From: Zingiber officinale
Lineage: Eukaryota > Streptophyta > Magnoliopsida > Zingiberales > Zingiberaceae
DNA: 64,000 bases
Assembly (NCBI RefSeq): GCF_018446385.1
Contig: NC_056003.1
Coordinates: 22,875,198 to 22,939,197 of the forward strand
Reading direction: 5' to 3'
Below are positions 1 to 12,003 of the stretch, piece by piece. A program made the translations under genes and the position numbers. Within the stretch, counting starts at the first letter, position 1; every line of letters begins with the position of its first letter. The notes beneath the pieces were generated by a model that was not told where the DNA came from, made no database searches, and saw nothing but the letters and a program-made list of their open reading frames with translations.

Positions 1-299
1 CAACAAAAGTAATATAAGGTCATGTAATGGTGACATATTGTAAGGCACCAACAATACTTCGGTAGATCTAGGGGTTAGCCAATGAAGAGGAGGATGAAGG
101 TATAGTGAAACCACCTTCAATGATTAGTGTGGAGATAGGACGTGCACCATCCATTTTAGCTTGTTGTAGAAGTCCAGTAATATATTTGCTCTAAGAGAGA
201 AGACAGTCTTCAAAATGTAAGAGAAACTCTATACCAAGGAAAAAAATGAGCATTGCCAAGACCTCGAATAGAAAACTCTTGATGAAGAAGATAGAGTAA

Positions 300-794
300 A
301 GTAGTAATGACTTTTTGATCACTACTAGTTATTAAGATATCATCTATATAAATCAAAATAAATATTGAAAATTTCTTATTACATTTGTAGAATAGGGAAG
401 AATTAGTTTTTGAGATAGAAAATCCCTGAGTATGAAGCTAGGTAGATAAACAATGAAATCATGCACAAGGTGCTTGTCGAAAATTATATATAGATTTTTG
501 AAGTTGACACACATGTGTTAGAAGTTGCAGGTGGATGAATCCAAGTTGTTGCTCCATAAAAATAGTTTCTTCAAGGTGTTCATGGAGAAAAACATTGAAA
601 ACATCTAATTTTCGTATCGGCCAATTGGAGCTAACAATTATAAATAGTAGCAATCTAATAGTTGTAATTTTAACGACTAGACTAAAAGTATCATTGAAGT
701 CAATACTCATCTTTAGTAATAAGACGAGCTTTGTAATATTCAATAGATCCATCTGCACGATACTTAATTCAGTAAACCCATTTATAGCCCACAA
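300..794 (-). pseudogene. Copia reverse transcriptase fragment
   Basis: The minus-strand translation contains the copia RT signature around NWPIRKLDVFNVFLHEHLE (family form LDVKNAFLHG.LEE), followed by a GFIHxQ-type stretch. The catalytic YIDD is intact at 339-350, in a different frame from the upstream part. The domain would copy element RNA into DNA. Frameshifts separate the finger and palm portions, and the usual KQAPRA reads RQAPCA. It is a relic domain of the element spanning 1-8302. Confidence 0.8.
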
Positions 795-1363
795 TATTCA
801 TAGATGGAGTACGAGGAACTAAGCTCCAGGTTGCATTACGAAGAAGAGCATCAAACTCTGTAGTCATCACAACATGCTAATTTGGATCTTTGACTATCTA
901 TGTAAAGCTAGAAGGTTCAATAAAATTTGAAGAAACAATAAGAACACGTGGAAGAAAATAATGAGTAGAAACTAGTTGACATCATGCATAATATCACTTA
1001 GAGGAAGCATTCACTGAGGAATATCATCATCAGAGCTACTCAGATATGAGTGGTCAAACGGATTGGAATCAAAACTAGAGAGTGGATCACCACTAGCCGT
1101 TGAGTCTATAAGAATTTATGGAAATGGAGCAAAACCCAATATATCATCCTCTCTTATACTTTCAATATGTCCTGATGAAGTAATCTATGGAGATTCTAGT
1201 ATATTACTCGGTGATATTAGATAGGTTCCTTAATTATTTGAAGGAGGCCGGATCTGAGGTAGCAACTACAAACGGAAAAAGAGATTCATCAAAAATAATA
1301 TATCGAGAAATATATATTCATCCGGTCGAAATATGGAGGCAACGATACCAACGATGAAAATTA

Positions 1364-1822
1364 CTATAACCAAGGAAAAACATATTGTTGAGAGTGAGGG
1401 TTTAACTTGTGTTTAGAGTAAGCTCGTAGCCAAGGATAACATGCGCAATCAAAGATATGGAAGAAAGAGTAATCTAGAGGATAATTATAAAGTCTTTCCA
1501 AGAGACACTTGTTTTGAAGTAGTGGAGTGGGTAAACAATTGATAAGGTAGACTGCGATTTGGACAACGTCATCCCAAAATTTACGTGGAACTGAGGCATG
1601 ATTAAGAAGAGCTAAGGCAGTTTCAATCACATGATAATGTTTTCTCTCGGTAGATCCATTTTGTTCAAGAGTGTAAGGACAAGCGACTCGATGAAGGATG
1701 CTAGAGGAAGTATGATAACGATGAAGCATTTGATACTCTCCACCCCAATCAGAATGAAGGAAGAGTATTTTATGATCAAAATAATGCTCAACTTGCTTTT
1801 GAAAATGATAAAAAAATATCAA
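1364..1822 (-). pseudogene. Copia integrase core fragment
   Basis: A 152-residue open stretch carries integrase catalytic core landmarks: the second acidic residue in LHSDWGGEY, and the glutamate region EQNGSTERKHYHVIE (family form EQNGVAERKNRHI.E). The downstream SVPRKFWDDVVQIAVYLINCLP block is also typical of copia. The family domain inserts cDNA into the chromosome. The first catalytic aspartate lies upstream, outside the open stretch, and a frameshift near the C-terminal end removes continuity with RT. Confidence 0.85.
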
Positions 1823-2186
1823 AACGATTATATTTTATTTTCATAGAAAAATCTAAGTGAACTTGCTAAAGTTATCAATAAAAATAACATAGTAAAGAAA
1901 ACCCTTATTAGAAAGAATAGGAGCATGACCTAGAGTGAATAATTTCTAAAGAAAACTAGAGTTCTGAGTAGATGATGCAAAAGGTAGTTTATGAGATTTT
2001 GCTTTTATACAAACTTCACATAAATAAGATGATGATGATAAAGAAGTTGGTAAACTAAAACGATTAATAATATCCTAAACAAGACGTAGAGACAAATGAC
2101 CAAGACGTGCATGCTAAGAGAATTTGTCCGTGCATTCCCCAACAATGGTTTTGAGAGAGGTGGGTTGAAGATGATAAAGATCATTT

Positions 2187-2520
2187 TTAGTATTCCCTTG
2201 GAGTAGAATAGTTCCTGTCATGAGATCTTTCACAAGATAATGATGAGGATGAATTCAAAAAACACATTATTATCAAGAGCAAATTGACGTACGAAAATAA
2301 ATTTTTAGTGATAAAAGGAACATGAAGAGTGTTGCGCATGCAAAAAGTACGACCACATGAATGAAAGGATGTGTTTCCAATGTGAGCAATTTGCAAACCT
2401 AAGTCATTGTCTATTTGTACCATGTCGAGTCCATGATAAGGCAAAGTTTCTATAAAAATATCATACTCCGATATAACATGAAGAGTTGCTCCAGAATCCA
2501 GATGTCATCCTATGATTTTA
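2187..2520 (-). pseudogene. Copia aspartic protease / pre-integrase fragment
   Basis: The minus strand reads LDSGATLHVISEYD just upstream of an open stretch beginning MPYHGLDMVQIDNDLG. DSGAT is the active-site motif of copia proteases, and the following block (RNTLHVPFITKNLFSYVNLL) is the usual protease to GAG-pre-integrase transition. A stop precedes the motif and frames change within the domain, so it is a relic. Confidence 0.75.
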
Positions 2521-2573
2521 GAAACCGATGATGTTGTATTAGGAGGGATGGAGAGTGAGAATGTTCCAAAATG

Positions 2574-2578
2574 AGATG
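2574..2578. repeat. Target duplication AGATG, left copy
   Basis: AGATG directly precedes the TGATCC terminus of the LTR element at 2579. It is repeated exactly at 7680-7684, directly after the CA terminus at 7679. This fixes the boundaries of the insertion. Confidence 0.9.
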
Positions 2579-4183
2579 TGATCCTATCTAAAAGTTAAGA
2601 AGACGAAACGACCGGAATGAGGTGGCTGGAATGTCGACCAAGATGACATGACCCAGAGGGGGAGGGTCTAATGAGTTATCTTCTATGTTGACCAAGTCGT
2701 CAAAAGACCTTTAGTCAATGCTACCTGCAGACAGCGACTGAGTTATCCTGATCACTGGTACTCCGATGCTCGAGTTAAGTCCCAAAAATATATAAGGAGC
2801 TGAATAAATAGTAAAATAATAAAATGTGTTGAGGATAGAAAGTGAGTATGGTGATTTAGCCTAGCCCAGGAAAGTGCCCTTAATAGATCGATAAGCTAGT
2901 CATGATACTAATGAGTCATCGTGACTTGGAAGAGTAGATGAATGTGAGCCTAATGAGGAGCTGGATCTGATGGCACAGAATCAGATGCAGCATGAATCTG
3001 GAAGGCAACACGTAGGACAAAATATGATAGCAGCATGCAAATCATAATATGATAACGACACGTAGGTCGAAATACCACAACGACTCAAAGGTCGGAACAC
3101 GACACACAGACTAAAATATAACAATAGCTCGCAAGACAAACGACTCGAAGTCGAAACACAGCGACTGCTTGAAGGTTAGAACACAGCATTGGATCAAATG
3201 TCGGATCGATGTCGGAAGCATACTACAGTGCGGATCACCTAGAGGGCGGCGTTGGCCGACCATGGCGCAAGGGCAACGAGGAAAAGAGGAGATCAAAGAT
3301 CTACCCTGCGTAGTCGGTCAGAGTTGAGGAGGATAGTGCGGTGTACAAGGCCAAAAGGAGGCGGTAGTTGTGGACGGTGAAGAGGAGATCGTCGGTGGGC
3401 GGCTATGGACACCAAAAAAGATGGAGATCAAGGCGGCGTTGAGCTACCGATGACCCGGAGAGCGATGGCCACTGGAGACGGTGATGTTACCGATGTACAA
3501 GGGGAAGGGGAAGGTGACTGTCGGCGTCGACGTGGAGAGGGGAGATGAAGCGGCCTAATTGGCGAGGGAGGGAGGCGACAATGCCCTCACCCGTGAGTGA
3601 GGCGGGCCAACTCCCTTTTTGTGCTAATGCGACAAGTGGCACGATGGCAAGGAGGAAGAAGAGGATCTCGTGGAGGCGGTGGTGAGGTCGCTTGCGTGAG
3701 GTAGACAGAACAAAGAAAGTGTGATAGGGGCGACGCTTGGCCGCTGGATACAGTGGCGATTGCTGGAGGCAATGTTGGTCGACTGTGGCGCAAGGAGGGA
3801 GATGATGTATGGGCTACCAGGGTGTTGGCGAGCTCAGGCGACGATCGCTGGAGATAAAGCTAAAAGTGGCGTGGGCAGTGACGTGTGTTAGACGACGTGC
3901 AGTGGCAGCGTGTATCCGACTGCAATGGCTACGAAAACCACGAAGAGCCTTCCTCGGTGGCGATAGCATATGCGAGGCGGGTCAGCGGCATGAGGAGAAA
4001 GAGAGAACGAAGGGATATCTGACGGAGCTAGCTTCGCTGGACTTGTGTGGCCACCTGTAAAAGAGCATCAGAGAGGAGAGGCAGCGTGTAGGAAGCCCAA
4101 AAAAATCCAATCCTCAACATATGAAAAGACCAAAATGTCCTCCCTTCTTCCACGTGTTTTCTTCTTTCCTCTTCATCGTATCA
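2579..4183 (-). repeat. 3' LTR of the Tat-like element (left copy)
   Basis: About 1605 bp, starting TGATCC and ending GTATCA. It aligns along its whole length with 6085-7679. The GC-rich second half (3240-4060) produces long open frames on both strands in both LTRs; these are compositional and not genes. Confidence 0.88.
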
Positions 4184-5030
4184 CAAGCCTCTCCCTTAAA
4201 TCTAGTCGAAGGAGAGGCGAGTTCGACTTACTAGATAGTCAATCAAAAAGGTTGAATCACTCCTGAGAATAGAGTTAGTTCGATGGGCTTATCATATAAC
4301 TTCGAGAAATGGTATCGAGTGAACGACGATAGCCATGTCCATCAAACGACGATAGTGATGTCGAGCAAGCAGCGAAAAATAGTGCTGAGTGAATGCCGAG
4401 CAGGTGATCGAGCGAATGCCAAGTGAGCAATCAAGCGAATACCGAGTGGGCCACCAAGTAAATGTCGAACAAGTGACCGAAAGAATGTTGAGTAGGCAGC
4501 TGAGCGATGCCGAGTGGGAGTTGATCTGTGAACTGAGTGGGAGCAAATCCCAAGAAATCAAAGGGCATAGAGCCTATGTAATTGAAAGTGAACGGGAGTG
4601 AAACCCACAAGCTGAGCGGGAGCAGATCCCATAAACTAAGCGGGAACGAAACTCAAGAGATCAAAGGGCATGGAGCCCGTGGAATACTCTGGTCCGAGAA
4701 TAATAGAGATAGCTTGACCCTGAACGGGGGAGATTGAGGCCTGAAGAAGATATACTAATAGAGATACTCTTGTCTGATACGAGTAGCAATACTCTGGTGT
4801 AAGAGCAAGCTCGCTTATAACCTGGCTAAACGACTCAGAAGTCTGGAATATAAACGCGAGGGTAGGCTCGTTTATAGCCTAGTTGGCTGCTCGGGAGTCT
4901 AGAATATGGTGTGATAGCATGCTTATAACCCGACCGAATGGATCGGAAGTCTGGAATATGGCATGAGAGCATGCTCACTTATAACCTGGCCAAACAGTTT
5001 GGGAGTTTGGAATATAAGCCATAACTGTTA
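4184..5030. repeat. Interior with degenerate units related to the 26.7-28.3 kb minisatellite
   Basis: From about 4780 to 5030 the sequence repeats a unit of the form CTTATAACCTGGC...GTCTGGAATAT roughly every 60-70 bases. In reverse complement it matches the unit of the large Tat element (CCAGACTCTTGAGCC...CAAGTTATAAG). The segment 4300-4700 repeats motifs such as GTGAATGCCGAGC and GAGCGGGAGC. No coding sequence is seen. Confidence 0.7.
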
Positions 5031-5725
5031 AAAAGAGCGAAGCTTATAGTAATACGAGGGAGCAGATCCCATAGCAATAGGAGGAAGCAGAGCCCCATGG
5101 GTGGAGGGTACAAAACCTATAATCATAAGAGGGTGCAGAGCCCCATGGGTGGAGGGTGCAGAGACTATAGCAGTAAGAGGGTGTAGAGCCTGTAGCAATA
5201 AGAGAGTGCAGAGCCCATAAGTGGAGGGTGCAGAGCCTATAGCAGTAAGAGGGTGCAGAGCCCCATGAGTGGAAGGTGAAAAACTTGTAGCCATAAAAGA
5301 GTACAGAGCCTCATAGGTGGAGGGTGGAGAGCTTATAGCAGTAAGAGGATATAGAGTCCCATGGGTGGAGGATGCCAAGTCTGTAGCCGTGAAAGAGTGT
5401 AGATCCCCATGGGTGGAGGTAGTAGATCTTGTAGTTGTAAAAGGGTGAGAACCTCATGTATGGAGAGTGCAGAGCCTGAAACAGTAAGAGGGTGTAGAGC
5501 TCCATGGGTGGAGGGTGCAGAGCCTGTAGCGGTAAAAGAGTACAGAGCCCCATGGGTGGAGGTAGTAGAGCCTGTAGCTGTAAGAGATTGTAGAACCTCA
5601 TGGGTGGAGGGTGCAGAGTCTATAGCAATAAGAGGGTGCAAAGCCCTATGGGTGGAGGGTGCAGAGCTTGTAGTTGTAAAGGAGTGTTGAGCCCCATGGG
5701 TGGAGGGTGCAGAGCTTGTAGTGTA
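5030..5725. repeat. ~48-bp minisatellite
   Basis: About 14 tandem units centre on AGCCCCATGGGTGGAGGGTG followed by a GCAGAGCCTGTAGCAGTAAG-type segment. Units start about 48 bases apart. All frames stay open for long stretches because the unit length is a multiple of three and stops are rare; the resulting frames (for example the repeated PSTHGAL) are not taken as proteins. Confidence 0.85.
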
Positions 5726-6084
5726 CTTGATAGAGGAGTCATGCCGACCGATTGAGAATCCACCTCGGTCCCTTGACTCCAAAATACCTGTGGAGTCAGA
5801 GGGAAAATATAAAATAATAGAAAAACTGACTTGTCGCCCAGCTAAGACACTGACTCAATCCCTCGACTCCTGAATACCCGTGGAGTTGGGAGAATATAAT
5901 AGAAAAATTCACCTGCTGACTGTTGATCCAACTTGATCCCTTGACTCCCAAATACCCGTGGAGTGAGGGGAGAATATAATGTGTTCGTCGAAATCCACTG
6001 AGATCATGGTGATGAGAGAGTTTTCCAACATCATCCATCTTCACGTTTCAAATCAGGCGAACTTTCCACAGATGACACCAAATA

Positions 6085-7679
6085 TGATCTCGTCTAAAAG
6101 ATGAGAAGACAGAACGACCAGAATGAGATGACTGGAATGTTGATGGAGCTGCCATGACCCGGAGGGGGAGGGTATAATGCGTTGTCTTCTGTGTTGATCA
6201 AGTCATCAAAATACCTTTGATCAATGCTACCTGTAGACAGCGACTGGTTGCCCCAGTCACTGGTACCAGATGCTCAAGGAATGCTCCAAAAATATATAAG
6301 GAATCAAATAAATAGTAAAATAATGAAATGCATAGAGGATAAAGAGTGAGTTTGGTGGCATATTATGGCTCAGGAGAGCGCCCCCAATAGATTAGTGAGC
6401 TGGTCATGACGTTGAGGAGTCGTCGTGACACGGAAGAGTAGATGAATGTGAGCTGGATGAGGATCTGGATCTGACGACATAAAGCTAGATGCAGCATGGA
6501 TCTGGAAGGTAGTAAGTAGGCCAAAATATGATAGCGACATGTAGACCGTACTATGACAATGACATGCAGGCCGGAATACCACAACAGCTTGAAGGTCGGA
6601 ACACGACATGCAGACCAGAATATAACAATAGCTAGCAGGCCAAATGACTCGAAGACTGAAACACAACGATGTCTCGAAGGTCAGAACACAGAAATAGATC
6701 AAATGTCGGATTGGCGTCGGAAGCATACTACAATGAGGATGATCAGGAGGGTGGCGTTAGCCAACCATGGCGCGAGGGCAACGAGGAAGAGGGGGAGATC
6801 GGAGACCTACCTAGCGTCGTCTGTCGGAGTTGAGGAGGCTAGTGCGGCGTACGAGGCCAAAAGGAGGCGGTGGTTGTGGACAGTGAAGAGGAGACTGCCG
6901 GTGGGCGGCTGTGGACACTGAAAAAGATGGAGATGAAGGCAGTGTTTGACTGTTGACAACCCGGAGAGAGGTGGCCATCGGAGGCGACGATGCTGTCGAT
7001 GTAAGGGGGAAGGGGAAGGTGACTGTTGGCGTCGGCGTGGAGAGGGGAGATGAGGCAGCCTGGCCGGTGAGGGAGGGAGGTGGTGGTGTCCTCATTCATG
7101 AACAAGGCGAACCAGCTCCCTTTTTGCACCAGCGCGACAAGCGGCATGACGACGAGGAGGAAGAAGAGGATCTTGTGGTGGCAATTGTGTCGTCTCTTGC
7201 GTGAGTTAAACAGAATGAAGGAAGTGTGATAAAGGCTACGCTTGGCCGCTGGATGCGATGGCAGTCGCTGGAGGCGATGTCGACCAACTGTGGTGTGAGG
7301 AGGGAGATGGCGTATGGATTGTTGGGGTGCTGGCAAGCTTAGGTGGCTGTCGTTGGAGGTGACGCCGGAAGTGGCATGAGCGGTGACATGCATTTGATGA
7401 CGTGCGGTGGCAGCGTGTATCCAGCGGCAATGGCGACGAAAACCATGAAGAGCCTTCCTTGGCGTCAACGACATACGTGAGGCGGCTCAGTGGCGTGCCT
7501 GCCGATCAAAAGAGCATTGAAGAGGAGAGAGGAGAGGCGGTGTGCAAGAAGCCTAAAAAATCCCCCCTCCTCATGCGTGATGAATAATTCTCCATAAATA
7601 CCCAAACCCTCAGCATATGAAAAGACCAAAATGTCCTCCCTTCTTCTACGTGTTTTCTACTTTCCTCTCCACCGCATCA
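6085..7679 (-). repeat. 5' LTR of the Tat-like element (right copy)
   Basis: About 1595 bp, starting TGATCT and ending GCATCA. It is a direct repeat of 2579-4183. The left-flanking bases form the primer site on the minus strand, so this copy is the 5' LTR. Confidence 0.88.
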
Positions 7680-7684
7680 AGATG

Positions 7685-8056
7685 ATTGAGTACTACATTG
7701 CCAAGATGAGGGAGGGGGTCAATTTGATGATACAAGTCCTTCTCAAAAAATTGAATCATATCTTTTATAATAATTTTAAGTATAATGCCCATAGTTGAAG
7801 CAAATCTAACAGCATTTTCGACATCGACCTCGACCTCAACCTCTAAAACCTCTAATCTGATTTTGTTGACCATGTTAGGGAGGAGGCTGATTATGCTGAT
7901 CAGCTTGTGAAGTTTTACTAATCATATGTGCCGATAAAAATATAAAATCCAACATCCTTTGAGATTGTATTTGTAGAAGCATTTCATGAGAAGATAATAT
8001 ACCATGAAGAGTTTCGAGTGAAAATTGATTCACGCAGAGTCGTCACACTGGTACCA
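7685..8056 (-). pseudogene. Copia gag remnant and primer site
   Basis: This is the continuation of the copia element after the insertion. The minus strand encodes a low-complexity run alternating E/V (from RG-type repeats) and then a histidine-containing block like the zinc-knuckle region of copia gag, with stops. At 8045-8056 the minus strand reads TGGTACCAGTGTG, similar to the initiator tRNA-Met primer site TGGTATCAGAGC with several mismatches. No intact gag frame remains. Confidence 0.6.
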
Positions 8057-8302
8057 TATTAAAACTAATAGATAAAGAAAAGAAGTAGAATAGATAATTA
8101 ATTCTTTGATCTATTATTTACTAAAATCAATAGACTTATTTATATAAGTTGTCCAAATAATAATTGAAAGATTAAATATGACATAGATTTGGAAGTATTA
8201 TTTTTACTATTTGATTCATGTCGATCTTAATTTTGATTATAATATCAAATATAATAAATCTCAATTGATTAAAATCAATTCGAAAATTTTCCATTATTGT
8301 CA
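8057..8302 (-). repeat. Probable 5' LTR of the decayed copia element
   Basis: An AT-rich segment between the primer-like site and a CA-ending boundary (TTGTCA at 8302, that is TGACAA on the minus strand). A TATAAATAAG box lies inside on the minus strand. The partner LTR is outside the window, so the outer boundary is not confirmed. Confidence 0.5.
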
Positions 8303-8343
8303 TTAGCCGCCTCCTACTCATCTTCCTTGTTGCGGGCGACCTC

Positions 8344-8542
8344 TTTTTTATCGGATGTCTCCGAAGAAAAAATGAGGTTTGAGGTTCGAATCTCGGTAAA
8401 TCTGAGGTAATTAAATGTCTTCATTATGTGTAAATCACTATTCTAAAAGTTAGTAGTCGCCTATGATTTACCTCCTCCGTGTTAGTCTTGGGACAGATTG
8501 ACGAAAATATTAGAGACGAGCATATTCATTTTTTACCATAAT
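8344..8542 (+). mobile_element. tRNA-derived SINE
   Basis: A 199-bp insertion between near-identical 15-bp duplications, GTTGCGGGCGACCTC (8329-8343) and GTTACGGGCGACCTC (8543-8557). It holds a pol III B-box-like GGTTCGAATCT (from 8373) and, toward the 3' end, GATTTACCTCCTCCGTGTTA plus a CTTGGGACAGATTGACG-type tail. The same 3' domain occurs in the SINEs at 46886-47100 and 12094-12372. It ends in a T-rich stretch. Confidence 0.75.
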
Positions 8543-8557
8543 GTTACGGGCGACCTC

Positions 8558-9067
8558 GATAATCTCACCCTACTTTAAGTTCTCTAATTTCCCAACTTGA
8601 GAGAAATCTACATTCCGTTAATTAGTTTTGTTGTTTTAAAAGTTCTAAGTTGATTACTTTGATTGATTAAAGCACGGTACTGACGGCGGAGCTCATCATC
8701 CGAGAAAAAAAAAAAAAAAAGTTGATTCAGTGAGAAAGGAGACGACGGTGAAGCGAATTTATCGTGAATTCATTCTTCATCTGATTAATCAATTAAAATT
8801 AAGAATTTAATATTTAAATTATAATTAAATACGTGGCTGATAATATAATAAATTATATATTGTTAATTTTGTAATCCATAAATTTATGAAGTTCACTTAT
8901 ATATATCTATAATAGCCGTCGAATGTTAAACTTGACAGAAAATTTCGTCACCTGCCTCCGCCCATGTGGCAGTACCGATTTTTGTTTTATTAAGCAGTGA
9001 TTGCTTCGCGTTCATTTGGTTAAAAGAAAATCTTTATAAGATTATCATATCATTTGTCAGACTTTAA
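8558..9067. other. Intergenic, AT-rich
   Basis: No gene or complete element recognised. It contains a run of A residues at 8706-8720 and ordinary AT-rich sequence. Confidence 0.6.
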
Positions 9068-9984
9068 GGGTGCGTTTAGATGAGATTATTCTTAATAATT
9101 TTAGTTATTTATTTAAAATTATCAAAAAAATCCTATTTAATTTAAATAAGTAATATTTCATATTTGACATATTAATTAAAAGAGCATACAAAACAAAAAA
9201 ACCTCATAAAACTAAACATGCGTCTAATTTATTTACATTTTCATTTCATTTTTCATAAAACTGTATTTTCTCATTTGTCATTTTCTATGTTTTTTAATTT
9301 TTTAGAAAATACTCCTTTGTTTTTAAAATGAAGGTAGAAAATACAAATTAAACATATTTTTTATTTTCTCAAAAAATAAAAATAAAAAATAACATAAAAA
9401 ATACAAACCAAATGCTCCCTAAGATTTTTTTTTTTTATTTTGAGGTTAACGAATTTTTTTACCAAAGATACTCTCGATAGGAGAAAAGCATGAAAAATAT
9501 TTTAAAAAATAAAAAAACTTAAAAAATAAAAAAGACATAAAAAATAAAAAAAGTAAAAAAAAAATTAACAAAAAATTTAAAATTTTAAAAAATAAAAAAT
9601 GCATTTTTTTAAAAAAATAATAAAATGTAAAAAAATTAAAAAATAAAAAAACCTAAAAAAATTAAAAAATAAAAAACGTAAAAGATTAATTTTTTTTTTT
9701 AAAAAGTAAAAAAATATTTAAAAAGTAAAAAAATAAAAAAAGGAAAAAAATAAAAGAAAATATTAAAAAAATAAAAAATATAATATGTATGATAAATTTT
9801 GTAACTGAGGATAATATAATAAAATATTAAAATAGATTATTCATTAAAATTTTTAAACAAACAAATTTTTATTACATTACCTAAATTGAATCAAATAATA
9901 TTTGATTATATTTTATTCTCTATAATCTTCATTATGTAATCACATAATTAAAATTATATATAATAATTGGAATCAAACGTACTC
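9068..9984. mobile_element. Candidate AT-rich terminal-inverted-repeat element
   Basis: The left end GGGTGCGTTTAGAT...ATTATT mirrors the right end, whose reverse complement begins GAGTACGTTTGATTCC...ATTATT. This start is common in plant PIF/Harbinger-type MITEs. The interior is dominated by A/T runs (AAAAAATAAAAAA). The flanking TAA/TAT does not make a clean target duplication, so boundaries are approximate. Confidence 0.5.
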
Positions 9985-11044
9985 TATAAATTAAAAAATT
10001 GAGCACTTTTGTCTACTGCATAAAAATGATTTATTAAAGTATTGAATTTGCTAAGAAATAATTCGAGATATGCCCAAGCAAATGAGGATCGACATTAATG
10101 AAAACCTATTAAAAATTGACTCAAAATGAGCCGCAAAGTTAAAAAAAAAAAACGTCTAGGCCCAAACTAGAAAACTACTTTGACTTATGATAATGTTGTC
10201 TCTATTAAATGAGTATGATTTATCAAGTTTAAATTTATTGAATATGCTAAAATCATATTTAAAATATGTTTAAGAAGATGAGATCCATCGTATTTTATCG
10301 ATTAATTTGCAAATCCAAGACATTTATCCCAAAGAGAGCATTCCATAATAAATTTACAAATCTAAAACAATTATCCTTGGGGTATGGAAGAATAACAATT
10401 TGATATTTATATACGAATATAAAGTTATTGCCTTAATGGATACATCATCAAGGATTTAGGTTAGAAATTAAAAGGAAAGGTAATATATTTTCATATACTA
10501 TAATAAGGAATGTGTATTATAATGCTTTAACAGACTAATACTCCCTTAAGCACTTGAGGAAATCTATATAAAGTAAATCCTTACTTAATCCAAAGATTTA
10601 AAGACAATGTTCAAAACCTATAGTTACTAACCTTAGAAGGCCCCCAAGATAACTTAATTTTAGAAAAATATAGTTATTAATTTAAACCTAAAAGATTTCT
10701 AGTAATTTTACTTTAAAGGATTCTGGTGATGCTTTGATGCTCTGAGTGTAGAAAAAGAACATCTGGTTATTTTTTCCTCTATGAAAATAAGAGGTCCTTA
10801 ATTAAACATTGATAAATCATCAACACATACCAAAAACTTTTATATGGAAGAGTGATCCTATCCATAGCACATAAGAACATCCAAACATACTCTAATATTG
10901 AAGACTAAAATAGCTCTCTAATAAAAAATTTTACATTGTAAAGAACACCTAACACGAACTCAATGATATAACTACTAGAATTTTGCCATATTTAGTTAAC
11001 ACTTATCCTAACAATCCTTTAATTATACTGCCTTAAGAACCATT
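9985..11044. other. Intergenic, AT-rich
   Basis: No open frame, RNA gene or bounded repeat recognised in this stretch. Confidence 0.6.
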
Positions 11045-11300
11045 TTTTTACTTGAATCTTCTCAAGAGCACACTAGTAATCCTTTACTCTCCTAAAGTTC
11101 TCATGATGATCCTTTGCTCAAGCTTTCTCAAGAGCTCTCTAACAATTCTTTGCTTAAGCTTTTTAAAGAGTCCTGATGATCCTTTATATAAGCCTTCTAA
11201 AGAGTTGTTTGATGATCCTTCACTTGAATCACCTATTGAGTTCCTTGTCTAAGCGCCCCTAGTCATCTTTTATTTGAATCTTCTCGAAAGCCCTCTCACA
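11045..11300. repeat. Degenerate ~45-bp tandem repeat
   Basis: About six diverged units built on GATGATCCTTTGCTTAAGC followed by TTTCTCAAGAGC. It may be a remnant of an old LTR. No bounded element could be drawn around it. Confidence 0.55.
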
Positions 11301-11656
11301 ACTCACTGCATTTAAGAAGATCACATGCGATTGACTATGATCCAAGCTTTAAGGACGCAAAAGAACTAACTAAATTAAAAGAACAAAAAAACAATGTGCA
11401 AATTGATAAACTTATTTATAATAGTTTTAGTAAGACATCTACAAGTATTTATAATAACTTCCGAGTTTAAAAATTGGTTAGCAATAAAAACTAAAAGTTC
11501 TACTATGTGTACAAGAGAAATTCATACTAATACTATGTGGCAAATGGTGATAATGCTCATTCGAAGTGCCCTTCCATGGTCCACCCCAAGGCCTATGGAA
11601 GAGTGGTAAATCACGATACCGAATAGCCTCCTAGGTGAGAAAATCTTACTCCTTAA

Positions 11657-11990
11657 GGGCATCCGCATTAATTTGAACGTTACTCTTCAGAAAGCATAGG
11701 ATTCACATGTCACATATCCATTATATTAACACATCTCTTTTATTAACACATTCATATTCATTTTAATATTGGCACTCATTATTTGTGAGTCTCACTGTCC
11801 GCTCATTCATCTTTATTTTTATTTTATATTAAATAAATAAATACATTTTCAATTTTATTCTTGCTCATTAACTACATTCAAAGAATTGAACGCTAGTGTG
11901 TATGTAAGTGTTATAACACACACTCACATTGATTGTAACATCATTTGGATGTTATAATATATCTACACATTAACCAAAATGTGGATGTTC
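11657..11990. mobile_element. Tourist-like MITE (PIF/Harbinger type)
   Basis: A 334-bp segment with terminal inverted repeats GGGCATCCGCATT and, at the right end, AATGTGGATGTTC (reverse complement GAACATCCACATT, 10 of 13 matching). It is flanked on both sides by TAA (11654-11656 and 11991-11993), the usual 3-bp target duplication of this superfamily. It has no coding capacity. Confidence 0.72.
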
Positions 11991-12003
11991 TAATGGCATG
12001 AAC

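Larger units (their letters stand above)
1..2573 (-). pseudogene. Ty1/copia retrotransposon pol, left part, decayed
   Basis: Read on the minus strand, this stretch gives copia polyprotein pieces in the order protease (about 2440-2520), integrase (1364-1822), reverse transcriptase (about 300-800) and the start of RNase H at the left edge. This is the Ty1/copia order, with integrase before RT. Frameshifts and stops break every domain, so no functional polyprotein is possible. The element continues off the left edge. Its gag and 5' end resume at 7685, beyond an inserted LTR element. The AGATG duplicated at 2574-2578 and 7680-7684 confirms that the two parts were once contiguous. Confidence 0.85.
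2579..7679 (-). mobile_element. Non-autonomous Tat-like LTR retrotransposon, complete
   Basis: The element is bounded by AGATG target duplications and has LTRs at 2579-4183 and 6085-7679, both TG...CA. Next to the right LTR the minus strand reads TTTGGTGTCATCTGTGG, close to the TTTGGCGCCGTCTGTGGGAA primer site of Tat-lineage gypsy elements. Next to the left LTR the minus strand has the purine tract AAGGGAGAGGCTTG. The element is therefore in minus orientation. The 1.9 kb interior has no gag or pol, only two tandem-repeat blocks. It must have moved using enzymes supplied by another element. It is inserted in copia protease/gag sequence. Confidence 0.88.

Noticed and set aside
5333..5782. 149-residue repetitive frame (PSTHGAL repeats)
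   Set aside because: It is produced by a 48-bp minisatellite; no start context or independent support.
6811..7474. Long minus-strand frame of 211 residues and overlapping frames
   Set aside because: It lies in the GC-rich half of an LTR, has counterparts in the other LTR that are broken, is His/Arg/Ser-rich without domain character, and overlaps open frames on the other strand.
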